12,018 nucleotides of DNA. Source: Clostridia bacterium. GTDB lineage: Bacteria > Bacillota > Clostridia > Oscillospirales > CAG-382. This document shows positions 1 through 7,419 of the stretch, in pieces; position 1 is the stretch's first letter; every line of letters starts with the position of its first letter. The position numbers and the translations under genes are program-made. The stretch lies in assembly GCA_017560285.1 (NCBI GenBank), contig JAFYOG010000041.1, forward strand, positions 1 to 12,018. Direction: 5' to 3'. The notes beneath the pieces were generated by a model. That model made no database searches and was not told where the DNA came from. It was given only the letters and a program-made list of their open reading frames with translations.

Positions 1-594
1 ATTTCTGCAGGTATTATGCTTGTTACGATAATGGTTTGGTTTGTGTCTTTCAGCCGCGTTATGACGTCGGATAAATTCATTTATTTGTTTGGGAAAATAA
101 TTCCCGCAATTTCTCTTGTATTAAGTATGACTTTGCGATTTGTGCCCAAATTTAAAAACCAAACGAAATCTGTAATAGAGGCGCAACGGTGTATCGGCAG
201 AGATATTTCTGCGGGAAGCCTATGGCAAAAAACAAAAACGGTTATGCTTGTGTTTTCTATAATGGTTACTTGGTCTTTGGAAAACGCGGTTGAAACAGCC
301 GATAGTATGAAAAATCGCGGGTACGGCTTAAAGGGAAGAACTGCGTTTTCTATTTATAAATTCAATAAAAAAGATATATATGTATTAGCTTGGCTAAGCT
401 TCTGCGGGTTGGTTTTAACGGTGGGCGGCACTATGTCTGTATTTAATTTCGGCTATTTTCCTAAAATCAGTCATATCACTTTAAATTTAACTACATTTCC
501 GTTCTACGTTGTGTTTTTTGCACTTTGTATAACGCCTGTTGCTATTAACGTTAAGGGGGAACTAAAATGGAAAACTTTAATTTCAAAAATGTAA
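1..594 (+). CDS. ECF transporter transmembrane subunit EcfT/CbiQ family, 5'-truncated by window
   Basis: This is the C-terminal part of the membrane scaffold of an energy-coupling-factor (ECF) transporter, which couples ATP hydrolysis by EcfA subunits to movement of the substrate-binding S-component. The reading frame is open back to base 1 (ISAGI precedes the first visible Met at 16), so the real start lies upstream; roughly the first third of a usual 260-300 residue EcfT is missing. Counting from Met16, hydrophobic segments lie at about residues 1-15, 27-44, 76-88, 120-140 and 158-175. Between them are two short coupling-helix motifs, AQRCIGRD (about residues 56-63) and SMKNRGYG (about 96-103), which match the position and Arg-Gly character of the paired EcfT motifs that dock into the ATPases. 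The stop overlaps the next gene, the double ATPase, by 28 nt, which fits translational coupling. Family assignment is firm; the substrate is not shown by this subunit. Confidence 0.87.
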   Translation: MSAGIMLVTIMVWFVSFSRVMTSDKFIYLFGKIIPAISLVLSMTLRFVPKFKNQTKSVIEAQRCIGRDISAGSLWQKTKTVMLVFSIMVTWSLENAVETADSMKNRGYGLKGRTAFSIYKFNKKDIYVLAWLSFCGLVLTVGGTMSVFNFGYFPKISHITLNLTTFPFYVVFFALCITPVAINVKGELKWKTLISKM

Positions 595-2990
595 GTTTTA
601 CTTATCCAAAACAAGAAAATAAAGCGCTCCGAAACATTTCCTTTTCGGTTAATCAGGGCGAATTTTTAATAATCTGTGGTCCTTCGGGATGCGGGAAATC
701 GACATTGTTAAAACATCTAAAAAGTTGCTTCACACCGTATGGCAGTTTAACGGGCGAAATCCTGTTTAACGGTAAGCCTTTGTGCAATACCGATGAACGT
801 ACACAAGCTCAAAGCATTGGGTTCGTTTTGCAATCTGCAGAAAACCAAATAATAACAGATAAAGTTTGGCACGAGCTTGCTTTTGGATTGGAAAGTCTTG
901 GGTATGATACACCTACCATTCGTCGGCGCGTTGCAGAGATTGCCGCGTTTTTTGGTATAGAGGATTGGTTTTATAAAGATGTTACCGAGCTTTCAGGCGG
1001 GCAAAAACAGTTGTTAAATCTTGCTTCTGTAATGGCGATGAATCCCAAAATTTTGGTTCTTGACGAACCTACTTCGCAGCTCGATCCCATAGCCGCATCC
1101 GAATTTTTAGCTTTGCTGGGTAAGATTAACCGAGAGCTTGGCATAACCGTTATTCTTACCGAGCATCGTTTAGAAGAAGCTTTCCCTTACGCAACGCAAA
1201 TTATCGTTATGGAAAACGGCAAAATTCTTTGCGATAATCTTCCCCAAAAAGTCGGTAATAGTCTTAAAGAAATGAATAACGGTATGTTTTTAGCTATGCC
1301 TGCGGCAATGCGCGTTTGGGCAGGTATAGAATCTAATCTTGAATGCCCTTTATCAGTTCGGGAAGGCAGCGATTTTCTTTGCGAAATTGCCAAAAACAAA
1401 GAGCTTTTACCTCTTAATTCGGTTCCCACACATACTTGCACGGAAGAAATTGCATTGCAATGTAAGGACCTTTGGTTTCGTTACGAAAAGACTGCGCCCG
1501 ATGTAATAAAATCCTTTTCGCTTACGTTAAAAAAAGGGGAATTTTATGCAATGCTCGGGGGCAACGGAGCAGGGAAAACCACTGTATTGAAGACTATATC
1601 GGGCATTTGTTCCCCATACTGCGGAAGTATAAATACAAAGGGTAAGATCGGTATGTTGCCGCAAAATCCTCAAACGCTTTTTGTAAAAAAGACAGTGCGC
1701 GAGGATTTACTCGAGGTATTAGGATATAAAAAAATGCCCAAAGCTGAAGCCGAAGAACGTATTACCCGAATTATAGATCTGTGCAGGCTTAACGGATTTA
1801 TAGATAAACACCCATACGATATATCGGGGGGAGAACAACAAAGAGCCGCTTTGGCTAAGGTTCTTTTAACATCGCCTGATATTTTACTTTTGGATGAGCC
1901 TACAAAAGGTTTTGATGCAGAATTCAAGATAATATTTGCCGATATAATAAAAAGGCTTACAGCGCAAGGCGTAACCGTATTAATGGTAAGCCACGACGTG
2001 AATTTTTGCGCCGAATATGCCCATAAATGCGGTATGTTTTTCGATGGTAATATAGTGGCATCAGGCACCCCTCGAGAATTTTTTTCGGGTAACAGCTTTT
2101 ATACAACACCCGCTAACCGAATGGCAAGAAATATTATTCCTAATGCGGTAACCGTAAACGATATTATTTATTCTTTCGGGGGAAATATAATAAAAAACAA
2201 TACTGAATTTATAAGCAATAACCATTTGCCCAAACCTTCATATAAAAGTGCGGCTATTACCAAAACTAAAGCACCTGCAAATAAACAAAAGCTAAACAAA
2301 AGAACAATAACGGCAATTCTTTGTATTTTGCTGTTAATTCCTATTACGATTATTTTCGGTTCTTTCTGTTTTGATAACAAACATTATAATCTTATAGCGT
2401 TGCTTGTTCTTTTCGAATGTATGCTGCCGTTTGTGTTTGCATTTGAAGGCCGAAAGCCCAAACCGCGGGAGCTTGTAACTATCGCTGTGCTTTGTGCTAT
2501 AGGCATTGCCGGCAGAGGATTGTTTTTTATGATACCACAGTTCAAGCCTATATTGGCACTTACTGTAATTTCGGGGGTAGGCTTTGGTGCAGAAGCAGGC
2601 TTTTTGGTAGGCTCACTTACAATGCTTGCCTCCAATATGCTGTTTTCGCAAGGGCCTTGGACACCGTGGCAGATGTTTGCTATGGGTATCATAGGGTTTC
2701 TTGCAGGTGTACTGTTTAAAAAAGGTCGGCTTCGCAGAACGCGTATAACGCTTTCGGCTTTCGGTGCATTTTCGGCGATTATAATATATGCAGGCATAAT
2801 GAACCCCGCTGCCGCATTTATAACCGCATCTGAAACGATTAATCTAAAAGTTTTAACAGCATATTATATTGCGGGTCTTCCTATGGATCTTATTCACGCT
2901 GTCGGTACGGTAGTTTTTCTAATGCTTGCCGCCAAGCCGCTGTTGGAAAAAATAGATAGAATAAAAGAAAAATACGGATTGATCGAATAA
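567..2990 (+). CDS. ECF transporter fusion: two EcfA ATPase domains plus C-terminal S-component
   Basis: One 807-residue polypeptide appears to supply both ATPases and the substrate-binding membrane subunit of an ECF importer. ATPase 1 (about 1-240): Walker A GPSGCGKST at 38-46, Q-loop Gln90, signature LSGGQKQ at 142-148, Walker B and D-loop LVLDEPTSQLD near 163-173, switch His200. ATPase 2 (about 295-515): GGNGAGKTT at 331-339, ISGGEQQ at 419-425, LLLDEPTKGFD near 440-450, His476. Both sites look catalytically complete. After a polar linker (about 520-578), residues 580-790 are strongly hydrophobic with about six membrane segments and the motif GPWTPWQM at 696-703, which I associate with a group of ECF S-components. 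The start is ATG567, 6 nt after AAGGGGGA (553-560), inside the EcfT gene. A terminator follows. Tandem EcfA fusions are common; addition of an S-component to the same chain is less usual. A cobalamin-type (CbrT-like) S-component is one possibility, but the substrate cannot be read from sequence alone. Confidence 0.9.
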   Translation: MENFNFKNVSFTYPKQENKALRNISFSVNQGEFLIICGPSGCGKSTLLKHLKSCFTPYGSLTGEILFNGKPLCNTDERTQAQSIGFVLQSAENQIITDKVWHELAFGLESLGYDTPTIRRRVAEIAAFFGIEDWFYKDVTELSGGQKQLLNLASVMAMNPKILVLDEPTSQLDPIAASEFLALLGKINRELGITVILTEHRLEEAFPYATQIIVMENGKILCDNLPQKVGNSLKEMNNGMFLAMPAAMRVWAGIESNLECPLSVREGSDFLCEIAKNKELLPLNSVPTHTCTEEIALQCKDLWFRYEKTAPDVIKSFSLTLKKGEFYAMLGGNGAGKTTVLKTISGICSPYCGSINTKGKIGMLPQNPQTLFVKKTVREDLLEVLGYKKMPKAEAEERITRIIDLCRLNGFIDKHPYDISGGEQQRAALAKVLLTSPDILLLDEPTKGFDAEFKIIFADIIKRLTAQGVTVLMVSHDVNFCAEYAHKCGMFFDGNIVASGTPREFFSGNSFYTTPANRMARNIIPNAVTVNDIIYSFGGNIIKNNTEFISNNHLPKPSYKSAAITKTKAPANKQKLNKRTITAILCILLLIPITIIFGSFCFDNKHYNLIALLVLFECMLPFVFAFEGRKPKPRELVTIAVLCAIGIAGRGLFFMIPQFKPILALTVISGVGFGAEAGFLVGSLTMLASNMLFSQGPWTPWQMFAMGIIGFLAGVLFKKGRLRRTRITLSAFGAFSAIIIYAGIMNPAAAFITASETINLKVLTAYYIAGLPMDLIHAVGTVVFLMLAAKPLLEKIDRIKEKYGLIE

Positions 2991-2999
2991 TTTAAACAG

Positions 3000-3026
3000 A
3001 AAGCCACCAAAAAAGGGTGGCTTTTA
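3000..3026 (+). terminator. Intrinsic terminator after the ECF fusion gene
   Basis: A 9-bp perfect stem, AAAGCCACC (3000-3008) with GGTGGCTTT (3016-3024), encloses a 7-nt loop AAAAAAG. The U-rich 3' arm gives a short U run. It starts 10 nt after the stop codon of the transporter fusion, which is the expected place for transcription to end. Confidence 0.85.
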
Positions 3027-3056
3027 AATTTGGTATATTTCATCCGCGCAAAAATA

Positions 3057-3085
3057 TTGCAAACAGAAAGAATTTATGATAAAAT
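3057..3085 (+). promoter_or_regulatory. Candidate sigma-A-type promoter for the partner-switching operon
   Basis: TTGCAA at 3057-3062 and TAAAAT at 3080-3085 are separated by exactly 17 nt, a good -35/-10 arrangement, just downstream of the terminator at 3000-3026 and about 110 nt before the first gene. The -10 falls inside the first copy of a 14-bp tandem duplication. A second, weaker candidate lies further down: TTGCAT at 3120-3125 and TATAAT at 3140-3145, but its 14-nt spacer is short. The rest of the AT-rich leader (3103-3185) shows no clear riboswitch or operator. Confidence 0.5.
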
Positions 3086-3102
3086 ACATATGATAAAATA
3101 CA
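3075..3102 (+). repeat. Perfect 14-bp tandem duplication in the promoter region
   Basis: The unit TATGATAAAATACA occurs twice head to tail with no mismatch (3075-3088 and 3089-3102). Each copy carries -10-like hexamers (TATGAT, TAAAAT). It lies inside the putative promoter of the downstream operon, so copy number could alter the start point or strength of transcription. Slippage duplication in AT-rich DNA is the simplest origin; an operator role is possible but not shown. Confidence 0.8.
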
Positions 3103-3196
3103 ACAAATTTATATTATTTTTGCATATCGTTGCAGATAATATAATTAAAAGTAAGTATATGTATTGTAATATTAAAAACAGAAATAGAGGAACAAC

Positions 3197-4162
3197 TTGA
3201 ATATGGCTAAAAAACAGAAGAAATTCGCCGATGACGGCTGGGCCGTTTGGGTTGACGGTGATGATACAAGCACTGTTTATATAAACGATTGGCTTAACCC
3301 CAAAGGGAAAAGCTATGTTGATGTAGCTATCCGCGTACGTGGCATAAAACAAAGCAAGTGCCTGCACGTATACGTTCCTTTTGCCGTTTCAAAGGAAGAG
3401 ATCGAGGACGTATCTTTAAGCTTTAAAGATACAAGAATTTTGCAAGCAACGTTTAGCGCGGCGTGCATTGTTGATTTTATGAAAAACCAACACGCCTCTG
3501 AAATTGCCTATAACGGAAAGACTGTAGATATTATACATATAAGTACGCTGGAATATAAAGCCGACGTGCTATCGGATGGTACACTTATAAGCGTAGATTT
3601 TGAACAAATACAATCGAGTTTAGATAACGACGAAGCTTATTTAATTTGGCGCATGCCCCACAAAACCTTGGATATTATTTTTAAACCTCGTGTGAATATG
3701 GGAAATACCATCGATCGGTTGCGGGATCTAATTACAACCCCTGTGGTTTCCGAAAAATACGGCTATTCCATTCGTATTAACGAATCCCGACTTTTGCCCG
3801 AAGAAATCACAAGAATAGGTGCATTTCATCGTCAAAAATTAAAAAAAGCTATAATTGCAATTTCAATCAACGGGAATTACGAATTAAACGATTCCGGCTG
3901 CTATAGAATTCGCCGCTTGGAAGAAAATCTGTATAAAGAATATCTTCCATCCGATTATCCAATGGAAGACGTTATCACTTATCAATGGAACCAAAGCAGA
4001 GAAGATAATTTTCAGGGACAGTTTAATTTCTATTACAGTATTACAAAAGAATATGTCAGCAAGGGAAGTATGCTGTTATATATGATCCTGCTTTTATCTA
4101 TAGGTGTAATCGGAGATGCGATTTCAAATATGGTTCAGGCTTTGTTTTCCTTGTTTTCATAA
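3197..4162 (+). CDS. Unrecognised protein with C-terminal membrane anchor, first gene of the signalling operon
   Basis: I do not recognise a family. The 321-residue product is mostly soluble with alternating beta-like and charged segments (for example VDVAIRVRGI at 41-50 and TLDIIFKPRVNMG at 157-169), has no signal peptide, and ends in one strong hydrophobic helix at about 291-313 with only a few residues after it. That layout suggests a tail-anchored protein with a large cytoplasmic domain. Two starts are possible: TTG3197, 6 nt after AGAGG (3186-3190), or ATG3203, 12 nt after it; spacing favours TTG, start-codon strength favours ATG, and they differ by two residues. The gene ends 12 nt before the phosphatase/kinase sensor, whose own site AGAGGTG sits in that gap, so the two are probably co-transcribed. 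Position suggests it may assist or respond to the membrane sensor, which is inference only. Confidence 0.72.
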   Translation: MNMAKKQKKFADDGWAVWVDGDDTSTVYINDWLNPKGKSYVDVAIRVRGIKQSKCLHVYVPFAVSKEEIEDVSLSFKDTRILQATFSAACIVDFMKNQHASEIAYNGKTVDIIHISTLEYKADVLSDGTLISVDFEQIQSSLDNDEAYLIWRMPHKTLDIIFKPRVNMGNTIDRLRDLITTPVVSEKYGYSIRINESRLLPEEITRIGAFHRQKLKKAIIAISINGNYELNDSGCYRIRRLEENLYKEYLPSDYPMEDVITYQWNQSREDNFQGQFNFYYSITKEYVSKGSMLLYMILLLSIGVIGDAISNMVQALFSLFS

Positions 4163-4174
4163 AGAGGTGTTTAA

Positions 4175-7012
4175 ATGCGACTGATTATTCCAATACTGCT
4201 GAACTGTGTCCTCGTTCTTGCAGTATACCTTATCGATAAATATACTCCTGCTCAAAATCTACATTATATGGCTAAACAAATTATAATAGGTCTTTTGTTT
4301 GGCGGTGTTTCTGCATTTGCATCCAGCTTCGGTGTAGATTTGCTTGGCACTACGGTAAATGTCCGCGATGCGGCGCCGTTATCTGCAGGTCTTATCTTTG
4401 GTGCGCCGGCAGGTATTATATCCGGCGTTGTCGGCGGTCTATACCGTTGGTTTTCTGTCTATTGGGGGGCGGGAATGTATACTCGCCTTGCTTGTAGTGT
4501 GGCAACTATCCTTGCGGGTGTTATGGCAGCAGGGCTTAGAAAGCTTATGTTTGACAACAAAAAGCCCACGTGGGGTTATGGAATATGTATAGCTGTTGTT
4601 TGTGAAGTTATACATATGATATTGATCTTCCTTACCAATATGGCAGATTCCTCTTACGCTTTCGAGTTTGTAAAGGGCGCTACACTGCCAATGATATTGG
4701 GCAATGCCTTGGCTGTGGGGGTAGCGATACTACTCGTATCGCTGTTAAGCCACGACCGTTTAAGCTATAAAAAGGGCAAAGAAAGAATTGCCAACACCCT
4801 TCAAAGACGTCTTCTTTCCTGTATTGTAGTTGCTTATTTAATCACAAGTACCTTTACATTTATTCTTCAAAACGGGATGGCGCGTATCGAAACGCAAGAA
4901 ATATTTACTTCCGCCATTAACGATATCGAAGCAGATATTAAAGGCAAATCTGATGCCCAGCTTCTTAATATTGCAAAGCAAGTAAAGGCAGATTACGAGG
5001 CAAATAAAGCAACTTCCTTGCAGTTCCTTGCAGATAAGTACGATATAAAAGAAATTAACGTTGTAAACGAAAAAGGCATAATTGTAAACTCTACAGAACC
5101 TGACGTTATAAATTCCTACGATATGAACAGCAAAGCGCAATCAAAAGAGTTTGTGGATATCTTAAAAGTACAGGATGAATTCGTTCAGGAATACAGCCCA
5201 AGAGGTAAAGACGAATCTGTTTGGAGAAAATACGCGGCTATTAATTTGTCGGCGGGCGGATTTATCCAAGTTGGCTACGATGCCGATCGTTTTCACGCCA
5301 TGCTTAACGAATTTGTTGTGGACGTAACAAAGAATCGCCACGTCGGCACAGGTGGGTTCGTTGCAGTTTGCGATGAACAGCTAAACTTAGTTATCGATAA
5401 TGAATATTCGGGCTTGCACATTTCTTTTATCGGCATAAACCCGCCCGATGAAATGCTTAATAATAATACTGCAACACAGCTTTACGATGCCGATATTATC
5501 GATGGCAAAACAGAGCTTAGCGAACAATATATGTACGTGTTCAAGTTTATAGAGGGATACTGCATTGTTGCCGCAATGCCGGAATCCGAAGCTATGTTTA
5601 TGCGTGATGCATCGCTTTATACAAGCATATTTATGCAGGTGCTTATTTTTGCAGCGTTGTTCGTGTTTATTTATATATTAATAAAGCGTGTAATAATAAA
5701 CAACTTAAAGAAGATTAACGACACTCTCGGCAAAATCACAGAGGGCGATTTAAACGTAACCGTCGATGTTCGGTCCAATGCGGAATTTTCATCCCTGTCA
5801 GACGATATAAACTCTACGGTTTCAACGTTAAAGCGGTATATAGCCGAAGCTACGGCGCGTATTGATAAAGAGCTTGAATATGCTAAGCAAATTCAGCTTT
5901 CGGCGTTGCCCACCAATTTCCCCAACGGAAGTGATTACAGCATTTATGCTCAAATGATAGCCGCAAAAGAAGTTGGCGGAGATTTCTACGATTTCTATAA
6001 GATAAACGATAATTCCGTTGCCTTTCTTGTGGCTGACGTATCCGGAAAGGGCATACCGGCGGCGATGTTTATGATGACGGCTAAAACCATTATAAAAGAT
6101 CTTGCCGAAAGCGGTATGGATGTGGATGATATATTCACCAAAGCCAACGAAAAGCTGTGCGAAAACAACGAATCAGGCATGTTTGTAACCGCTTGGATGG
6201 GTATTTTAGATATTACTACAGGTAAGGTTAAATTTGCTAACGCGGGTCATAACCCACCGTTAATAAAACGCGCCGACGGCAGTGTAGAGTTTTTAAAAAC
6301 ACGCGCGGGATTTGTGCTTGCAGTTATGGAGGGTATTTGTTACCGTGCCGGCGAAATTAATCTTAATGCAGGCGATAGATTGTTTCTTTATACAGACGGT
6401 GTAACAGAAGCAACGAATATAGAAAATAATCTATACGGTGAAGATAGATTATTAACCTTTGTTACTAAAAATGCAGATAACCAAGCAAATCTATTGTTAC
6501 CTGCATTAAAATCTAACATCGACAGCTTTGTTGGCGAAGCGCCGCAGTTCGATGATATTACTATGCTTATGCTTGATTATAAACCTAAACAAGGAGGTGA
6601 ACGTATGACGAATAAAATATTCCCTGCAAAAACCGAAGAATTACCAAACGTTATTGCTTTTGTAGAGCAAGCTCTCGAAAACGCACAGTGCCCCCTAAAG
6701 ACTCAAACCGCACTCTGCGTTGCTATCGAGGAACTGTTCGTCAACGTTGCAAATTATGCATATCCTGAATGTATAGGCGATATGAACCTTTCCGTATCGT
6801 TTAATGAATCAAGCCGTGTCGTTACCTTCTGTATGCGAGATAAGGGAATCCCCTTCAACCCCCTTAAAAAGGCAGACCCGAACATTACGCTTCCTGCTGA
6901 TGAACGGGAAATCGGTGGCTTGGGAATATTTATCACAAAGAAGACAATGGATACCGTTGCCTATGCTTACGAAAATGACGAAAACGTTTTAATTATGACC
7001 AAAAAAATATAA
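4175..7012 (+). CDS. Membrane sensor with SpoIIE/RsbU-type PP2C phosphatase fused to an RsbW-type ATPase domain
   Basis: This 945-residue protein should sense a signal at the membrane and set the phosphorylation state of STAS antagonists. Residues 1-195 form a LytS-type 5TM region with the NVR motif (62-64) and a Gly-rich stretch to 90. A further helix (about 214-233) leads to an extracytoplasmic region (about 234-478) that looks Cache-like, then a helix (481-503) and a HAMP-like linker (503-560). The PP2C/SpoIIE domain (about 565-802) keeps its acidic metal sites: GGDFYD (601-606), DVSGKG (621-626), AGHNPP (690-695), YTDGVTEA (739-746), DDIT (793-796). Residues 811-945 are an RsbW/SpoIIAB-like ATPase with N-box EELFVNVANY (852-861), DKGIPFNP (889-896) and GGLGIF (914-919). 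Phosphatase and kinase of a partner switch are normally separate proteins, so joining opposing activities is odd. A perfect Shine-Dalgarno precedes Met811 in frame. The substrate is probably the STAS protein 15 nt downstream. Confidence 0.9.
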   Translation: MRLIIPILLNCVLVLAVYLIDKYTPAQNLHYMAKQIIIGLLFGGVSAFASSFGVDLLGTTVNVRDAAPLSAGLIFGAPAGIISGVVGGLYRWFSVYWGAGMYTRLACSVATILAGVMAAGLRKLMFDNKKPTWGYGICIAVVCEVIHMILIFLTNMADSSYAFEFVKGATLPMILGNALAVGVAILLVSLLSHDRLSYKKGKERIANTLQRRLLSCIVVAYLITSTFTFILQNGMARIETQEIFTSAINDIEADIKGKSDAQLLNIAKQVKADYEANKATSLQFLADKYDIKEINVVNEKGIIVNSTEPDVINSYDMNSKAQSKEFVDILKVQDEFVQEYSPRGKDESVWRKYAAINLSAGGFIQVGYDADRFHAMLNEFVVDVTKNRHVGTGGFVAVCDEQLNLVIDNEYSGLHISFIGINPPDEMLNNNTATQLYDADIIDGKTELSEQYMYVFKFIEGYCIVAAMPESEAMFMRDASLYTSIFMQVLIFAALFVFIYILIKRVIINNLKKINDTLGKITEGDLNVTVDVRSNAEFSSLSDDINSTVSTLKRYIAEATARIDKELEYAKQIQLSALPTNFPNGSDYSIYAQMIAAKEVGGDFYDFYKINDNSVAFLVADVSGKGIPAAMFMMTAKTIIKDLAESGMDVDDIFTKANEKLCENNESGMFVTAWMGILDITTGKVKFANAGHNPPLIKRADGSVEFLKTRAGFVLAVMEGICYRAGEINLNAGDRLFLYTDGVTEATNIENNLYGEDRLLTFVTKNADNQANLLLPALKSNIDSFVGEAPQFDDITMLMLDYKPKQGGERMTNKIFPAKTEELPNVIAFVEQALENAQCPLKTQTALCVAIEELFVNVANYAYPECIGDMNLSVSFNESSRVVTFCMRDKGIPFNPLKKADPNITLPADEREIGGLGIFITKKTMDTVAYAYENDENVLIMTKKI
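6591..6607 (+). promoter_or_regulatory. Perfect internal Shine-Dalgarno with in-frame ATG before the kinase domain
   Basis: AAGGAGGTGA at 6591-6600 matches the 16S anti-Shine-Dalgarno over ten bases, better than any other site in the window, and ATG6605 lies 7 nt after its GGAGG core. The ATG is codon 811 of the 945-residue gene (6605-4175 = 810 x 3) and falls exactly at the boundary between the phosphatase and the RsbW-like domain. Initiation here would make a 135-residue soluble kinase of normal RsbW size, in addition to the fused form. Alternatively it is a leftover start site from two genes fused by loss of a stop codon. Confidence 0.75.
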
Positions 7013-7027
7013 AGGAAATTAATAGCT

Positions 7028-7327
7028 ATGACAATCGAAATAAAGAAAAATCCCACAGAAACCGTTATAGAAATCGCAGGTAGGCTCGATACAATTACCG
7101 CACCTGCATTGGATAAAACCATTAACGAAGATATTGGCGATACGCAAAATCTTGTTATCGACGTAAAGGGAATGGAATACATCTCCAGCGCAGGGTTGCG
7201 TGTGCTCCTTGCCGCGCAGAAGAAAATGCAAAAGATCGGCACTATGAAGTTAATTAACGTATGCGTTTCGGTTATGGACGTGTTCGAAATGACCGGCTTT
7301 GCAGATATTTTCACAATCGAAAACTAA
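7028..7327 (+). CDS. STAS-domain anti-sigma factor antagonist (RsbV/SpoIIAA-like)
   Basis: A single STAS domain fills all 99 residues, the normal length for RsbV/SpoIIAA proteins. The core YISSAGLR lies at 51-58; aligned by Gly-Leu with DSSGLG of SpoIIAA, Ser54 corresponds to the serine phosphorylated by the partner kinase. The C-terminal motif VFEMTGFADIF also fits the family. In known switches the unphosphorylated form binds the RsbW-like kinase and frees its other partner, while a PP2C phosphatase removes the phosphate. Both enzyme domains are in the protein encoded 15 nt upstream, making this its probable substrate. ATG7028 follows AAGGAA (7012-7017) by 10 nt. An 89-nt gap then separates it from the HD hydrolase gene. 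The regulated target is unknown, since no sigma factor is visible. Confidence 0.92.
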   Translation: MTIEIKKNPTETVIEIAGRLDTITAPALDKTINEDIGDTQNLVIDVKGMEYISSAGLRVLLAAQKKMQKIGTMKLINVCVSVMDVFEMTGFADIFTIEN

Positions 7328-7368
7328 ACCAATCAAAATAAAATCACAGATTAATTAAAATAAATAAC

Positions 7369-7419
7369 GGAGGAATCCTGCGAGCCTTACCAAGTTAGCG
7401 TTGCAGGTTAAATAATATG
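7369..7419 (+). promoter_or_regulatory. Possible split ribosome binding site: Shine-Dalgarno, hairpin, then ATG
   Basis: A strong GGAGGA begins at 7369, yet the only workable start codon of the HD gene is ATG7417, 43 nt past the GGAGG core; the frame upstream is closed by TAG at 7396-7398 with no other usual start between. The intervening segment can pair: CCTGCGA (7377-7383) with TTGCAGG (7401-7407), one G-U pair, plus a small inner CTT/AAG pairing. Folding would bring the GGAGG core within about 12 nt of ATG. A weak local AGG (7405-7407), itself part of the stem, could serve instead. Function is inferred. Confidence 0.4.

Noticed and set aside
3075..3102. Repeat pair considered as a CRISPR remnant
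   Set aside because: There are only two 14-bp units directly adjacent with no spacer, and no cas genes.
7374..7398. Possible leader peptide starting at CTG 7379 just after GGAGGA and ending at TAG 7398
   Set aside because: It would need a rare CTG start and encode only six residues, so I could not support it above the split-site or hairpin reading.
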